A DNA stretch of 64,000 nucleotides from Pseudophaeobacter sp. EL27. GTDB lineage: Bacteria; Pseudomonadota; Alphaproteobacteria; Rhodobacterales; Rhodobacteraceae. A program made the position numbers and the translations under genes. Shown piece by piece: positions 18,181 through 27,881 of the stretch (its first letter is position 1; the number at the start of each line of letters is the position of its first letter). The DNA is taken from positions 186,001-250,000 of the forward strand of contig NZ_OMPQ01000013.1 in NCBI RefSeq assembly GCF_900313025.1, read 5' to 3'. A model generated the notes under the pieces. It had not been told where the DNA came from and searched no databases. It saw nothing but the letters and a program-made list of their open reading frames with translations.

Positions 18181-18214
18181 AGCCATGGGCCGTCTTCACT
18201 GACGGCCCATGGCT
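18181..18214. terminator. Strong hairpin at the end of urtE
   Basis: Perfect 14-base arms AGCCATGGGCCGTC (18181-18194) and GACGGCCCATGGCT (18201-18214) with a six-base loop. It lies 36 bases past the urtE stop and directly after the integrase fragment. No U-run on either side, so it may mark the transcript end or protect the 3' end. Confidence 0.55.
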
Positions 18215-18249
18215 GACATTAATGAGTTGCTCTTTTCTGCAATGCAGCG

Positions 18250-18948
18250 CTAAAGCGAGACGTTGTCCAACAATTCGGATCTCTCGAGCCCTTGTTTTTC
18301 ACGATTAAGCGCAACATTTCCACGTTTCAGGACGACGAAATTGTCCCCTAGACCGTAAGCAAATTCAAAGAATTGTTCGACCAATATGATCGCCATGCCT
18401 CCCTGATCTCGCAGGTATCTGATCACGTCGCCGATCTGCTTAATGATATTGGGTTGAATGCCTTCCGTGGGTTCATCCAACAAAAGAAGTTTCGGCTTGG
18501 TCACCAAGGCGCGGGCGATCGCCAATTGCTGTTGTTGGCCTCCTGATAGATCTCCACCGCGTCTGTTGCGCATGTCTTGCAACACAGGGAAAAGTTCGAA
18601 AATCTCGTCTGAAACCAAGCGTTCGCTTTGATCAAGACAGGCGAAACCCGTTTCCAAATTTTCACGCACGGTCATCAAAGGAAAGACATCGCGGCCCTGA
18701 GGCACATAGCCGACGCCCATTCTGGCAAGTGTGTAAGGTTTGGCATTCAAAGGAACGTTTTGCTGATCCAACGTCACCAACCCGCTGGACCGAGGAAGTG
18801 TGCCAGAGATTGCTTTCAGCAGGCTGGTTTTGCCAACCCCGTTTGACCCCATCAGGCAAGTGACCTTGCCGACCTTTGCGGTCAAGGAAACGTCGTAAAG
18901 AATTTGGGAGTGTCCATAGTGCAGGGACAGGTTTTCAACATTCAGCAT
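18250..18948 (-). CDS. urtE: Urea ABC transporter ATP-binding protein UrtE
   Basis: 232 residues of a branched-chain amino acid-type (LivF-like) ABC ATPase. Walker A is GSNGVGKTSLLKAISG, the signature is LSGGQQQQLAIARAL, Walker B is LLLLDEPTEGIQP, and the switch region is IILVEQFFEFA. The LDEPTEGIQPNIIKQIG stretch is characteristic of UrtE. It pairs with UrtD to drive urea import through UrtBC. It is the last gene of urtABCDE and lies three bases after urtD. Confidence 0.95.
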   Translation of the reverse strand: MLNVENLSLHYGHSQILYDVSLTAKVGKVTCLMGSNGVGKTSLLKAISGTLPRSSGLVTLDQQNVPLNAKPYTLARMGVGYVPQGRDVFPLMTVRENLETGFACLDQSERLVSDEIFELFPVLQDMRNRRGGDLSGGQQQQLAIARALVTKPKLLLLDEPTEGIQPNIIKQIGDVIRYLRDQGGMAIILVEQFFEFAYGLGDNFVVLKRGNVALNREKQGLERSELLDNVSL

Positions 18949-18951
18949 TTT

Positions 18952-19692
18952 CTATCGTCCCAGATAAACGTCAATGACTTCAGGATTTTGCGTGACGTGA
19001 TCGATAGATCCTTCCGCCAGAACAGAGCCTTCGTGCAGCACTGTCACTTTGCAGTTTAATCGGCGCACGAACTCCATATCGTGTTCCACCACAACCACGG
19101 CGCGGGTTTTGGCTGCCTCGACCAGAATTTCGGTGGTTTTTCCACGCTCTGATACTGTCATCCCGGCGGCAGGTTCATCCACCAGCAGCAGGCGAGGATC
19201 TTGGGCCAGCAACATGCCTATTTCGAGCCATTGCTTTTGGCCATGGCTTAGTTCACCTGCGTTGCGTGTCAATTGTTCAGTCAGGTTGATTTCCGCAGCC
19301 AGCGCCTCGATCCGCGCGGCACCTTCGGTGGATTTGCGGTAAAGCAGAACCTCAAAAGGTCCGCGTGGATTTTTCAAGGCCATGGCTAGGTTTTCACGCA
19401 CGGTTTGATTTTCAAACACGGTGGGTTTTTGGAATTTCCGTCCAATGCCTTCACGCGCAATCATGCTTTCGGATTTACCGATCAGGTTGATGGATTTTTC
19501 ACCCCATAAAACGTGTCCTTCATCCGGTGTGGTTTTGCCGGTGATGATATCCATGAAGGTTGTTTTGCCAGCACCGTTCGGGCCAATGATGGCGCGCATT
19601 TCTGGCTCAGCAATCTGAAAGGCGAGGTTATTGATGGCTTTAAAGCCGTCAAAGGATACCGAGACGCCTGACAGTTCTAGAAGCGTGCTCAT
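18952..19692 (-). CDS. urtD: Urea ABC transporter ATP-binding protein UrtD
   Basis: 246 residues, LivG-like ABC ATPase. Walker A is GPNGAGKTTFMDIITG, the signature is the UrtD-type LSHGQKQWLEIGMLL, Walker B is LLLVDEPAAGMT, and the switch is VVVEHDMEFVRRL. It works with UrtE as the ATPase pair of the urea importer on the cytoplasmic side of the membrane. Its start overlaps the urtC stop by four bases, so translation is coupled. Confidence 0.95.
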   Translation of the reverse strand: MSTLLELSGVSVSFDGFKAINNLAFQIAEPEMRAIIGPNGAGKTTFMDIITGKTTPDEGHVLWGEKSINLIGKSESMIAREGIGRKFQKPTVFENQTVRENLAMALKNPRGPFEVLLYRKSTEGAARIEALAAEINLTEQLTRNAGELSHGQKQWLEIGMLLAQDPRLLLVDEPAAGMTVSERGKTTEILVEAAKTRAVVVVEHDMEFVRRLNCKVTVLHEGSVLAEGSIDHVTQNPEVIDVYLGR

Positions 19693-20855
19693 GAGGCATT
19701 CCTTTTCAGTTTTTCAAAGATCATGCCAATGCCGCCGGGGAAGAAGAGAGTGACCGCCACAAAGGAGACACCAAGCAAGACAAGCCACCATTCGGTCCAT
19801 TGAATGGTGTAGAAACCAAGGTTGATATTCGGGGCTCCACCACCGGTGAACCAGCTGGACAAAAGCGAGACAAAGGCGGTGCCAATGACCGCGCCATACA
19901 GCCGACCGCGCCCGCCGATTGCGACCCAGACAGCCAGATAGATCGAGGCGATTGGGGCAACTTCGGCTGGATTGATGATACCGGCTTGCGGATAATAAAG
20001 CGCACCCGCGATACCCGCCACAACCGCAGTCAGAGTAAAGATAAAGAGCTTATAGCTTTCAACGTGATAACCCAGAAACCTAACACGCGCTTCACCATCG
20101 CGAATGGCGCGGATCACGCTGCCCATTTTACCGCTCAAAACGCGGGCGAAGAGGACATAGCCCAGCCCCAGCGCCACAGCAGAGGCCCAGAAGAAGGCCA
20201 TGGAAATGACAGACTGCGGTATGGCTTCAAAGCCCGGGATGTTTTGTAAGCCAGACAACCCGTTGTTGCCGCGCAGACCACTGTCATTTTGAAAGAGATA
20301 AAGCGCCAGGGCGAGTGTCATGGCCTGGGTCAGGATCGACAAGTACACGCCAGTGACGCGGGACCGGAAGGCCAGCCAGCCAAAGACCAGCGCCAGAAGG
20401 CCGGGTACCAGCACCACGAGCAGAAGCTGTAATGCCAAGCTATGTGAGAAAGCCCAGATCATAGGAAACTCGGTGGATCCCACCACGCCAAAGATCTGAG
20501 TGGCGATGGCGTCGTTGATCTCGGTTGGTGTTGGTGGAATGGTCCGTTCTGCCAAGTTCTGCGTCACGATGGCTTCTGTACGCGCATACATCAGCCACAT
20601 GCCGACGGCATAGCCACCAATGCCAAAGAAGGCAAAGTGGCCGAGAGACAAGATCCCGCAATAGCCCCAGACCACATCCATGGCGATGGCGATCAGACAC
20701 AGGCAAAGCACCTTGCCGAGGGTCTTCACAAAAGAAGTCGAGATCACTCCGGCGCCCGTTGCTTCTGCCAGAACAGTGACACCAAGGGTGAATAGTCCAA
20801 GGCAGGCGAGGAACCAAAGAACGGATGGGTTTTCAGCAAAGAAGCTCTTACGCAT
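19689..20855 (-). CDS. urtC: Urea ABC transporter permease UrtC
   Basis: 388 residues with about nine or ten hydrophobic segments. The typical LivM-type region AMDVVWGYCGILSLGHFAFF comes after the N-terminal helices, and the C-terminal helix ends with FPGGIGMIFEKLKR. The EAA-like loop facing the ATPases is around GYHVESYKLFIF. It forms the membrane channel with UrtB. It lies four bases downstream of urtB and overlaps urtD. Confidence 0.94.
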   Translation of the reverse strand: MRKSFFAENPSVLWFLACLGLFTLGVTVLAEATGAGVISTSFVKTLGKVLCLCLIAIAMDVVWGYCGILSLGHFAFFGIGGYAVGMWLMYARTEAIVTQNLAERTIPPTPTEINDAIATQIFGVVGSTEFPMIWAFSHSLALQLLLVVLVPGLLALVFGWLAFRSRVTGVYLSILTQAMTLALALYLFQNDSGLRGNNGLSGLQNIPGFEAIPQSVISMAFFWASAVALGLGYVLFARVLSGKMGSVIRAIRDGEARVRFLGYHVESYKLFIFTLTAVVAGIAGALYYPQAGIINPAEVAPIASIYLAVWVAIGGRGRLYGAVIGTAFVSLLSSWFTGGGAPNINLGFYTIQWTEWWLVLLGVSFVAVTLFFPGGIGMIFEKLKRNAS

Positions 20856-20859
20856 CGGA

Positions 20860-22797
20860 TCAATCTCCCGCCGCGCGGCCTTTGAGGGCGATGATACCCT
20901 TTGGCCGGAATTGAATGAACAGGATGATGAAGAGGATCATATAGGTTTGTGCCGCTAAGGTGTTGGATGGGTTGAGCCACTCCACACCCTTCTGGAAAGT
21001 GCCGATCATTGCGGCACCCGCCAGCGTGCCCCAGACATTGCCGACGCCGCCCACAACAACTGTCATGAAGGACTGAACGATGTAGTCAGAGCCCATTTCA
21101 GAGGTCACCTTGGCAAAGAGGCCAATGGCCACCCCAGCAATACCGGCGATGCCAGACCCGAGTCCAAAGGTCATCATTTTGATCTTATCAGGGTTAATGC
21201 CCATAGAGGCTGCCATGCGCGGGTTCTGCGTCACGGCGCGCACCTCAAGACCCAAGCGGGTTTTCTTGAGGATGAACAGAAGCAATCCAAGGAATAGCAA
21301 GGCCAGGACAAAGATCGCGATGCGGATATAGCTGATCTGCACAACGTCATTGATGATCCACGCGCCATCGAGCCAGCCCGGAGAGGTCAGCGGACGCGCT
21401 TGCGTGCCAAAGATGTTCTTCGCCAGTTGTTGTAGGGCGATGGAAATTCCAAATGTCGCCAACAGCGTTTCTAGCGGTCGGTTGTAGAGCCAGCGAATGA
21501 CCAATCGCTCCATTGCGACACCTGCTGCGAAGGTCACGATGAAGGCCAGCGGCAAAGCAACGATCAAAGACGCGGTGTAATTCGGCACGAACTGTTGCAC
21601 CACATAGCCGGTGTACGCGCCCATCATGATGAATTCGCCATGAGCCATGTTGATAACGCCCATGACACCAAAGGTGATTGCCAAGCCAACCGCCGCAAGG
21701 AAGTAGATCGAGGCCAGAGAAACCGCATCTAGGCTGAGATCAAAGAATTGGTTCACGCCCACACGGGTTTGCACTGAGGATTGGGCTTTCACGGCAGCGT
21801 CTGTCACGGCGCGATCTTGCTCTAAGAAAACGTTGTGAATTTGGTACCTGTTCAACGCGGCGTCGATAGAAGCGTCTGTGGCGCGTTCAGGCACGAGACC
21901 TTCTGTGACCAATGCATCGTAGACAGTGTTGCGTTTCGTCAGGTCATTGAGTTGCGCAATAGGAATCCCCGCGATTTTACCGCCTTCGACATGGTCTTCT
22001 AATGCAAGCCGCAGCTCGTTGTCAGACAGAACAGGCGGCAAGCCTTTCTCGGAGACCAACAGGTCATAAGCCTCACTCCGAGAGATGTCTTTTCCAACAA
22101 CAAACGTCGCAGCCAGATTGGCCTTTGTTGCGCCTTCTGTGACTTCAAATTTGGTTGCGAGGATTTGCGAGAGGATCGCCCGCCCATCAACACTCAAATC
22201 ATCTGCGATTTTTTCAATAGATGCGATACGGTCTTCGCTATTCGCGCCAAACCTTGCGTTGAGATAATTGGCCAGTTTTTCTTTGCGAGCCTTCAGATTG
22301 GCGTCAGGTTCGTTGTCAATCGATCCCATCAACGGAGCCAACATACTGCCTGCCATATTGCGCGCGATTGCGTCCACCGCGCCGGTACGCCGTGTCAAAT
22401 CAGGATCACTTAATTGGAATTGCACCAGGGCAGAGGCGATTTCTTTACGTACCCCACCGTTGGGTTTGATTTGTTGCGCGGTCTTCGGATCGACGGTGGC
22501 GACGACGTCCTTGGCATCGATATCCGTCAACACCAGACCATCAGTCGACTTTACACCGTAGAAGAACAGCCCATCGTCTTTACGGCTATACACCTCTTTC
22601 GCCTGCCAGTTTTCAAGAAACTCCGGAACATTCGAAAGCCCCGATGCAACCAATGCAGCAAGCGCAGGGCCAACGGTTTTACGCGATGGTTTTGCAATGG
22701 ATTTCTGATGGTCCTGCAGCAGGCTTTGAAGCTCTTGCGCGTGCGCCGTCGGTGGCAAGCACATCAGTGCCAGCACCATGATGAATATGCGGATCAT
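20860..22797 (-). CDS. urtB: Urea ABC transporter permease UrtB
   Basis: 645 residues, longer than LivH but normal for UrtB. A signal-like N-terminus (MIRIFIMVLALMCLPPTAHA) is followed by a soluble region of about 320 residues, then a LivH-type permease domain. The latter carries FGVMGVINMAHGEFIMMGAY, a hallmark of this permease class, and ends at RPKGIIALKGRAAGD. The role of the long soluble region is not known. It lies 68 bases after urtA, with a hairpin in the gap. Confidence 0.94.
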   Translation of the reverse strand: MIRIFIMVLALMCLPPTAHAQELQSLLQDHQKSIAKPSRKTVGPALAALVASGLSNVPEFLENWQAKEVYSRKDDGLFFYGVKSTDGLVLTDIDAKDVVATVDPKTAQQIKPNGGVRKEIASALVQFQLSDPDLTRRTGAVDAIARNMAGSMLAPLMGSIDNEPDANLKARKEKLANYLNARFGANSEDRIASIEKIADDLSVDGRAILSQILATKFEVTEGATKANLAATFVVGKDISRSEAYDLLVSEKGLPPVLSDNELRLALEDHVEGGKIAGIPIAQLNDLTKRNTVYDALVTEGLVPERATDASIDAALNRYQIHNVFLEQDRAVTDAAVKAQSSVQTRVGVNQFFDLSLDAVSLASIYFLAAVGLAITFGVMGVINMAHGEFIMMGAYTGYVVQQFVPNYTASLIVALPLAFIVTFAAGVAMERLVIRWLYNRPLETLLATFGISIALQQLAKNIFGTQARPLTSPGWLDGAWIINDVVQISYIRIAIFVLALLFLGLLLFILKKTRLGLEVRAVTQNPRMAASMGINPDKIKMMTFGLGSGIAGIAGVAIGLFAKVTSEMGSDYIVQSFMTVVVGGVGNVWGTLAGAAMIGTFQKGVEWLNPSNTLAAQTYMILFIILFIQFRPKGIIALKGRAAGD

Positions 22798-22822
22798 AGG
22801 GAAAGTCGCCGTTTAATGTGGG

Positions 22823-22846
22823 GCCAAGGCGAAACGTCGCCTTGGC
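22823..22846 (-). terminator. Intercistronic hairpin between urtA and urtB
   Basis: Perfect ten-base arms GCCAAGGCGA and TCGCCTTGGC with a four-base loop, 20 bases past the urtA stop. Probably a partial terminator or 3' stabiliser that lets the binding protein be made in excess over the permeases. Confidence 0.6.
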
Positions 22847-22865
22847 AGATCGTTACAGAAGCAGA

Positions 22866-24143
22866 TTAGTAGTTAGATTTGATCTGAACGCAGGAGCTGG
22901 TTTCGGTGTTGTACATACCGCAGCCCAGTTCTTTCCAGTCGGACTTCAGAACAGCAGATGCTGGCAGGAAATCAGTCCAAGCATCGCCCGGAACCTCAGT
23001 GGTCTTGGAGATGATATCGAACTGACCATCTGCTTGGATTTCGCCAATCAGAACCGGTTTCGCCAGGTGGTGGTTTGGCAGCATAACCGCTGTACCACCT
23101 GTTAGGTTCGGGAACTCTTGACCGTACATCGCTGTGCGCACTGCATCGACGTCCGCAGTACCGGCTTCTTCAACCGCATTTACCCACATGTTGAACCCGA
23201 TAAAGTGAGCTTCCATTGGGTCGTTGGTCACACGCTCTTCACCTGCAAAGGCTTTCCATGCATCGATGAATTCCGCGTTCACATCAGATTCTGCAGACTG
23301 GAAGTAGTTCCAAGCCGCGAGGTGACCCTCAAGGTTGGCGGTGTCCAGACCGGATAGCTCTTCTTCACCTACAGAGAAGGCAACCACTGGGATATCATCC
23401 GCAGAAATACCGGCTGCAGCCAGTTCCTTGTAGAAGCCGATGTTTGCATCGCCATTGATGGTCGAGATCACACCAACGGATTTACCGTCTTCACCAAGGG
23501 CCACAACGTCAGCAACGATCGTCGCCCAGTCAGAGTGACCAAACGGAGTGTAATTCACAAAGATATCGTCTTTCGCGATGCCATTGTCTTGCAGGTATTG
23601 TTCCAGAATGTTGTTGGTAGTCCGTGGGTACACATAGTCTGTGCCCAGCAGAGCGAACTTTTCAACGCCTAGCTCTTCTAGGAAGTAATCTACTGCAGGG
23701 ATCGCCTGTTGGTTCGGCGCGGCACCTGTGTAGAACACGTTCTTGGAGGACTCTTCGCCTTCGTATTGAACAGGGTAGAACAACAAGCCATTCAGTTCTT
23801 CAAGAACTGGCAGGGCAGATTTACGGGACACGGATGTCCAAGACCCAAAGATAACGTCTACTTTGGACACAGTCAGCAGCTCGCGTGCTTTTTCTGCAAA
23901 CAGCGGCCAGTCAGACGCTGGGTCCACAACCACAGCTTCAAGGTCACAGCCCAGAACGCCACCCTTGGCGTTTTGTTGATCCACCAGCATCAGCATGGTG
24001 TCTTTCAACGTGGTTTCAGAGATTGCCATGGTGCCAGACAGCGAGTGCAGAACGCCGACCTTAACAGTACAGTCAGCAGCCATCGCCGCAGAACCAGCAA
24101 TCGTCAGAGCGGCAGCGCTGGTTAAGGTTTTTGCGAATTTCAT
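22866..24143 (-). CDS. urtA: Urea ABC transporter substrate-binding protein UrtA
   Basis: 425 residues from MKFAKTLTSAAALTIAG, a signal peptide cleaved near AMAADC. An AGGAG lies eight bases before this ATG; another ATG directly upstream is also possible. The open frame runs 41 codons further, unsupported. The mature protein is an Fpr/LivJ-type binding protein starting KVGVLHSLSGTMAISETTLK, with LFYPVQYEGEESSKNVFYTG, both typical of UrtA. It captures urea in the periplasm and delivers it to UrtBC. It is transcribed divergently from the urease genes. Confidence 0.95.
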   Translation of the reverse strand: MKFAKTLTSAAALTIAGSAAMAADCTVKVGVLHSLSGTMAISETTLKDTMLMLVDQQNAKGGVLGCDLEAVVVDPASDWPLFAEKARELLTVSKVDVIFGSWTSVSRKSALPVLEELNGLLFYPVQYEGEESSKNVFYTGAAPNQQAIPAVDYFLEELGVEKFALLGTDYVYPRTTNNILEQYLQDNGIAKDDIFVNYTPFGHSDWATIVADVVALGEDGKSVGVISTINGDANIGFYKELAAAGISADDIPVVAFSVGEEELSGLDTANLEGHLAAWNYFQSAESDVNAEFIDAWKAFAGEERVTNDPMEAHFIGFNMWVNAVEEAGTADVDAVRTAMYGQEFPNLTGGTAVMLPNHHLAKPVLIGEIQADGQFDIISKTTEVPGDAWTDFLPASAVLKSDWKELGCGMYNTETSSCVQIKSNY

Positions 24144-24495
24144 CATATTAACTCCTCGCGGAGCGCCCGCCGCATTGCGCGAAAGCGCGCAAACGCGTAG
24201 CAAGGTCTCCGCAACGTTTGTTGCATTTCGTGTGGCGGTCTCTCCGAGGTCCAATCGATTGGCCGTCACACTCCCAGTATCCCCAAACGAGCATGAAGCC
24301 CGAGATCAGGTGGTCTTATGAAGGTCGCTGAATTGGCTTGCTTCAACTTTTCAGGCCAAAACGTTGTTCCTTTTGAGGGTGGTGTTTAATTTTTTATCAA
24401 AATTACCCGCACTCGCCCAATTTTCTGGCATTCACGCATGCTGCAATGCCGAATTTTCACGCGAAGTGGTCACTTCCTGACATATTTGACCAAGG
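24144..24495. promoter_or_regulatory. Divergent control region between urtA and ureD
   Basis: 352 bases without a gene, AT-richer near 24380-24440, serving both the transport and urease operons. A TGGCA-like motif near 24430 resembles half of a sigma-54 promoter but the second element has the wrong spacing. No clear NtrC site was recognised. Confidence 0.45.
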
Positions 24496-25356
24496 ATGCA
24501 GCAGAACTGTTTTGGGAATCACACCATAATCACTGCTGCCACATATAAAGCCGAGACTGCGATCGGACCCGTGCCACGTACAAAGGGCGCATTAACGCTT
24601 TCTTCAAAGTTCGTGGAAGGTCGCAGCCGTATTGACCGTTTTCGAACCTCGGGCGCGATGAAGGCGTTGTTCCCACGCGCCGAAGATCTGCAGGCCATTC
24701 TGATTAATACGTCTGGTGGCCTCACGGGGGGCGATCAGATCGACATCGTGGCCAGTGCCCGTGCTGGCAGTTCGTTGACGTTAACGACCCAAGCAGCAGA
24801 GCGTGCCTATCGTGCTCAAGATGGCCGCGCTCGGATGACAACTGACCTGCAGATTGAAACGGATGCGCAGATAAATTGGCTCCCACAAGAAATGATCCTG
24901 TTTGAAGGATCGGCTTTGGATCGTGGGCTGACCGTGGATCTTGCAGAAGGCGCGGGCTTTTTGATGGTCGAACCGATCATCTTTGGACGCACTGCCATGG
25001 GGGAAACCCTAACTGAGGTTTCGTTCAAAGATCGCGTCCGAGTGAACCGCAGTGGCCATGCGCTGTACTGGGACGGACTCGATCTAAACGGCGATACAAT
25101 GAAACATCTTGCACGGCGGGCAATCGCTGGCGGGGCAAGGGCCATGGTGAGCCTTGTCTATGTCGCCCCAGATGCAGAGGCGCACTTAGATGCCATCCGA
25201 CGCTATCTGCCTGACACAGGAGGGGCGAGCCTTCTAGCCCCGGATCTTTTGACACTTCGCATGGTCGCCGCTGACAACTTTGAGCTGCGTCGCGCCCTCA
25301 TTCCTATTCTAGAGCGGTTGACCAAAGACCAGCTCCCAACCTCTTGGAGACTTTGA
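24496..25356 (+). CDS. ureD: Urease accessory protein UreD
   Basis: 286 residues. Family features are the early RSRIDRFRTSGAMKALFPR, followed by NTSGGLTGGDQIDI and LTLTTQAAERAYR, then the WLPQEMILFEGSAL region. UreD (UreH) forms the UreD-UreF-UreG chaperone complex on apo-urease that delivers nickel. The start is uncertain: the AAGG sits directly on this ATG, and the recognisable family sequence begins only about 30 residues in. First gene of the urease operon, four bases before ureA. Confidence 0.92.
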   Translation: MQQNCFGNHTIITAATYKAETAIGPVPRTKGALTLSSKFVEGRSRIDRFRTSGAMKALFPRAEDLQAILINTSGGLTGGDQIDIVASARAGSSLTLTTQAAERAYRAQDGRARMTTDLQIETDAQINWLPQEMILFEGSALDRGLTVDLAEGAGFLMVEPIIFGRTAMGETLTEVSFKDRVRVNRSGHALYWDGLDLNGDTMKHLARRAIAGGARAMVSLVYVAPDAEAHLDAIRRYLPDTGGASLLAPDLLTLRMVAADNFELRRALIPILERLTKDQLPTSWRL

Positions 25357-25359
25357 CCC

Positions 25360-25662
25360 ATGAACCTGACCCCGAGAGAAAAAGACAAGCTGATGGTGGC
25401 CATGGCCGCTGAAGTTGCCCGCAAACGTCTGGCGCGCGGCGTTAAGCTTAATCATCCTGAAGCGATTGCCCTAATCACCGACGCCGTTGTTGAAGGTGCG
25501 CGCGATGGGCGATCCGTTTCAGACATGATGCAGGCGGGGGCTGAAGTCGTCAGCCGTGACCAATGCATGGCTGGCATCGCCGACATGATCCACGAGGTGC
25601 AAGTCGAAGCAACCTTCCCAGATGGCACCAAGCTTGTCACCGTCCATAACCCAATTCGCTAA
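25360..25662 (+). CDS. ureA: Urease gamma subunit
   Basis: 100 residues, the normal size of a separate gamma subunit. The sequence starts [20 protein letters not shown] and contains [13 protein letters not shown] and [18 protein letters not shown], all diagnostic. It assembles with UreB and UreC into the (alpha-beta-gamma) trimeric enzyme that hydrolyses urea to ammonia and carbamate in the cytoplasm. It is followed by a small gene and then ureB. Confidence 0.97.
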   Translation: MNLTPREKDKLMVAMAAEVARKRLARGVKLNHPEAIALITDAVVEGARDGRSVSDMMQAGAEVVSRDQCMAGIADMIHEVQVEATFPDGTKLVTVHNPIR

Positions 25663-25673
25663 GGAGATATCTC

Positions 25674-25862
25674 ATGAAATCCGTTGTAAAATTTGCATCC
25701 GTACTGCTGCTGACCGCAACGCCATCTTTGGCGCATGAAGGCCTTCATATGCACCCACATGGTTCCGGAAACTGGATCGCTGGGGCCGCGTTGATCGGCA
25801 CGTGTTTAATTATCGCTGCCGCCAACCATTTGATCCGCAAACCTGCGAAGCAGCGGTCATGA
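25674..25862 (+). CDS. Small histidine-rich membrane protein within the urease operon
   Basis: 62 residues. A signal peptide ([20 protein letters not shown]) is followed directly by [14 protein letters not shown], with four histidines in ten residues, then one membrane helix ([19 protein letters not shown]) and a basic cytoplasmic tail. An AAGGAGATATCTC ribosome-binding region precedes the ATG, and the stop overlaps the ureB ATG (ATGA), so it is a real, coupled gene. The exposed His cluster after the signal peptide recalls the N-terminus of HupE/UreJ nickel transporters, but the protein is far too short to be one. Inference: a periplasmic-facing nickel-binding helper. Confidence 0.75.
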   Translation: MKSVVKFASVLLLTATPSLAHEGLHMHPHGSGNWIAGAALIGTCLIIAAANHLIRKPAKQRS

Positions 25863-26164
25863 TCCCGGGAGAGGTATTTGCTGCCCAAGGCGAGTTGGTT
25901 CTGAACGAAGGGCCTGAGGCGATCACATTGATGGTTGCCAACACCGGCGATCGCCCCGTGCAGGTCGGCAGCCACTACCATTTTGCTGAGACAAATCCAG
26001 GTTTGGAGTTCGACCGTGTCGCTGCATACGGCATGCGTCTGGACATCGCCGCTGGGACCGCTGTGCGTTTTGAACCAGGCCAACGCCGCGAAGTACAACT
26101 GATCCCAATTTCCGGCGCTCGCAAAGTCTTTGGGTTTAATCAAAAAGTTATGGGGGCGCTCTAA
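25859..26164 (+). CDS. ureB: Urease beta subunit
   Basis: 101 residues from [18 protein letters not shown], the standard start of UreB; the open frame extends upstream but through the preceding small gene. Visible are [20 protein letters not shown] and the C-terminal [14 protein letters not shown]. It is a structural subunit of urease. The start overlaps the small His-rich gene by four bases, and its stop overlaps the ureC ATG by one base. Confidence 0.96.
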   Translation: MIPGEVFAAQGELVLNEGPEAITLMVANTGDRPVQVGSHYHFAETNPGLEFDRVAAYGMRLDIAAGTAVRFEPGQRREVQLIPISGARKVFGFNQKVMGAL

Positions 26165-27876
26165 TGCCAGCAACCATCAAACGATCCGATTATGCGGCAA
26201 TGTTTGGACCAACAGTGGGTGACAAGGTCCGCTTGGCAGACACTGATTTGATCATCGAAGTCGAACGCGACCTGACCGGCCCTTACGGGGAAGAAGTGAA
26301 ATTTGGTGGCGGGAAAGTCATCCGAGATGGCATGGGCCAAGCTCAGACCACGCGTGCAGAAGGGGCCGTTGATACCGTCATCACCAATGCGCTGATCGTG
26401 GATCATACCGGCGTTTTTAAAGCTGACATCGGGCTGCGCGACGGGCGCATTCACAAGATCGGTAAAGCTGGCAACCCAGACACGCAACCGGGAGTGAATA
26501 TCATCGTTGGCCCCGGCACCGAAGCCATTGCTGGCGAAGGTCGCATTCTGACAGCCGGTGGTTTTGACAGCCACATCCACTTCATTTGTCCACAGCAGAT
26601 CGAAGACGCATTGCACTCGGGTCTTACCACCATGCTGGGCGGAGGCACCGGGCCAGCGCATGGCACTTTGGCCACCACCTGTACCCCCGGTGCTTGGCAC
26701 ATTGGCCGCATGATGCAGGCGGCAGATGCCTTCCCGATGAACCTGGCCTTTGCGGGCAAAGGCAACGCTTCGCTGCCCGCCGCTTTGGAAGAACAGATTA
26801 AGGCCGGCGCCTGCGCGATGAAGCTGCATGAAGACTGGGGCACCACGCCTGCGGCGATTGACTGCTGTCTCTCTGTTGCAGACGCCATGGATGTGCAGGT
26901 GATGATCCATACGGACACGTTGAACGAGTCTGGTTTTGTGGAAAACACAGTCGCTGCCATGAAGGGCCGCACCATTCACGCCTTCCACACCGAAGGGGCT
27001 GGTGGTGGTCACGCGCCAGACATCATCAAAATCTGCGGCGAAGAACATGTATTGCCGTCGTCAACAAACCCAACGCGTCCCTTCACGGTCAACACTATTG
27101 AAGAGCATTTGGACATGTTGATGGTTTGCCACCACTTGGACAAATCAATCCCAGAGGACGTGGCCTTTGCAGAAAGCCGTATCCGGCGCGAAACCATCGC
27201 GGCTGAGGATATCCTGCATGACATGGGCGCGTTTTCGATCATCGCGTCAGACAGCCAAGCCATGGGCCGCGTTGGCGAGGTGCTGATCCGCACCTGGCAA
27301 ACCGCTGATAAAATGAAGAAACAGCGTGGGCGTTTGGCAGAGGAGACGGGAGACAATGATAACTTCCGTGTTCGCCGCTATGTTGCGAAATACACGATCA
27401 ATCCGGCCATTGCGCATGGGCTGAGCCAGGAAATTGGCTCTGTCGAGGAAGGCAAACGCGCGGATCTGGTATTGTGGGACCCTGCCTTCTTTGGCGTAAA
27501 GCCAGAGATGGTCTTGCTGGGCGGAACCATTGCCATGGCACAGATGGGGGATCCGAACGCGTCCATTCCGACGCCTCAGCCGGTTTATTCTCGTCCGATG
27601 TTTGGCGCTTATGGTCGTTCTTTGGAAAATTCTGCTGTGACCTTTGTGTCCGAAGCCGCACAGGCCGAGGGCATAGGTGACGCGCTGGGCCTTGCAAAAT
27701 CAACGCTTGCTGTGAGCAACACGCGCAACATTGGCAAGTCCGATCTAAAGCTGAACACCGCCACCCCAAAGGTCGAAGTGAACCCCGAAACCTATGAAGT
27801 CCGCGCAGACGGCGAATTGCTGACCTGCCAGCCGGCGACAGAGCTGCCGATGGCGCAGCGCTACTTTTTATACTGA
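26164..27876 (+). CDS. ureC: Urease alpha (catalytic) subunit
   Basis: 570 residues, full length. All nickel-site elements are present: the two histidines in [14 protein letters not shown], the carbamylated lysine in [10 protein letters not shown], histidines in MIHTDT and in [10 protein letters not shown], the active-site flap [20 protein letters not shown], and the metal-ligand Asp in [11 protein letters not shown]. The enzyme should be active once nickel is loaded by UreDEFG. It is the core of the ureDAB-C-E-F-G operon. Confidence 0.98.
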   Translation: MPATIKRSDYAAMFGPTVGDKVRLADTDLIIEVERDLTGPYGEEVKFGGGKVIRDGMGQAQTTRAEGAVDTVITNALIVDHTGVFKADIGLRDGRIHKIGKAGNPDTQPGVNIIVGPGTEAIAGEGRILTAGGFDSHIHFICPQQIEDALHSGLTTMLGGGTGPAHGTLATTCTPGAWHIGRMMQAADAFPMNLAFAGKGNASLPAALEEQIKAGACAMKLHEDWGTTPAAIDCCLSVADAMDVQVMIHTDTLNESGFVENTVAAMKGRTIHAFHTEGAGGGHAPDIIKICGEEHVLPSSTNPTRPFTVNTIEEHLDMLMVCHHLDKSIPEDVAFAESRIRRETIAAEDILHDMGAFSIIASDSQAMGRVGEVLIRTWQTADKMKKQRGRLAEETGDNDNFRVRRYVAKYTINPAIAHGLSQEIGSVEEGKRADLVLWDPAFFGVKPEMVLLGGTIAMAQMGDPNASIPTPQPVYSRPMFGAYGRSLENSAVTFVSEAAQAEGIGDALGLAKSTLAVSNTRNIGKSDLKLNTATPKVEVNPETYEVRADGELLTCQPATELPMAQRYFLY

Positions 27877-27881
27877 GGTTT

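Noticed and set aside
24420-24445. A possible sigma-54 promoter before ureD
   Set aside because: TGGCA is present, but the GC of the second element is one base too far away, and no NtrC-type palindrome is seen.
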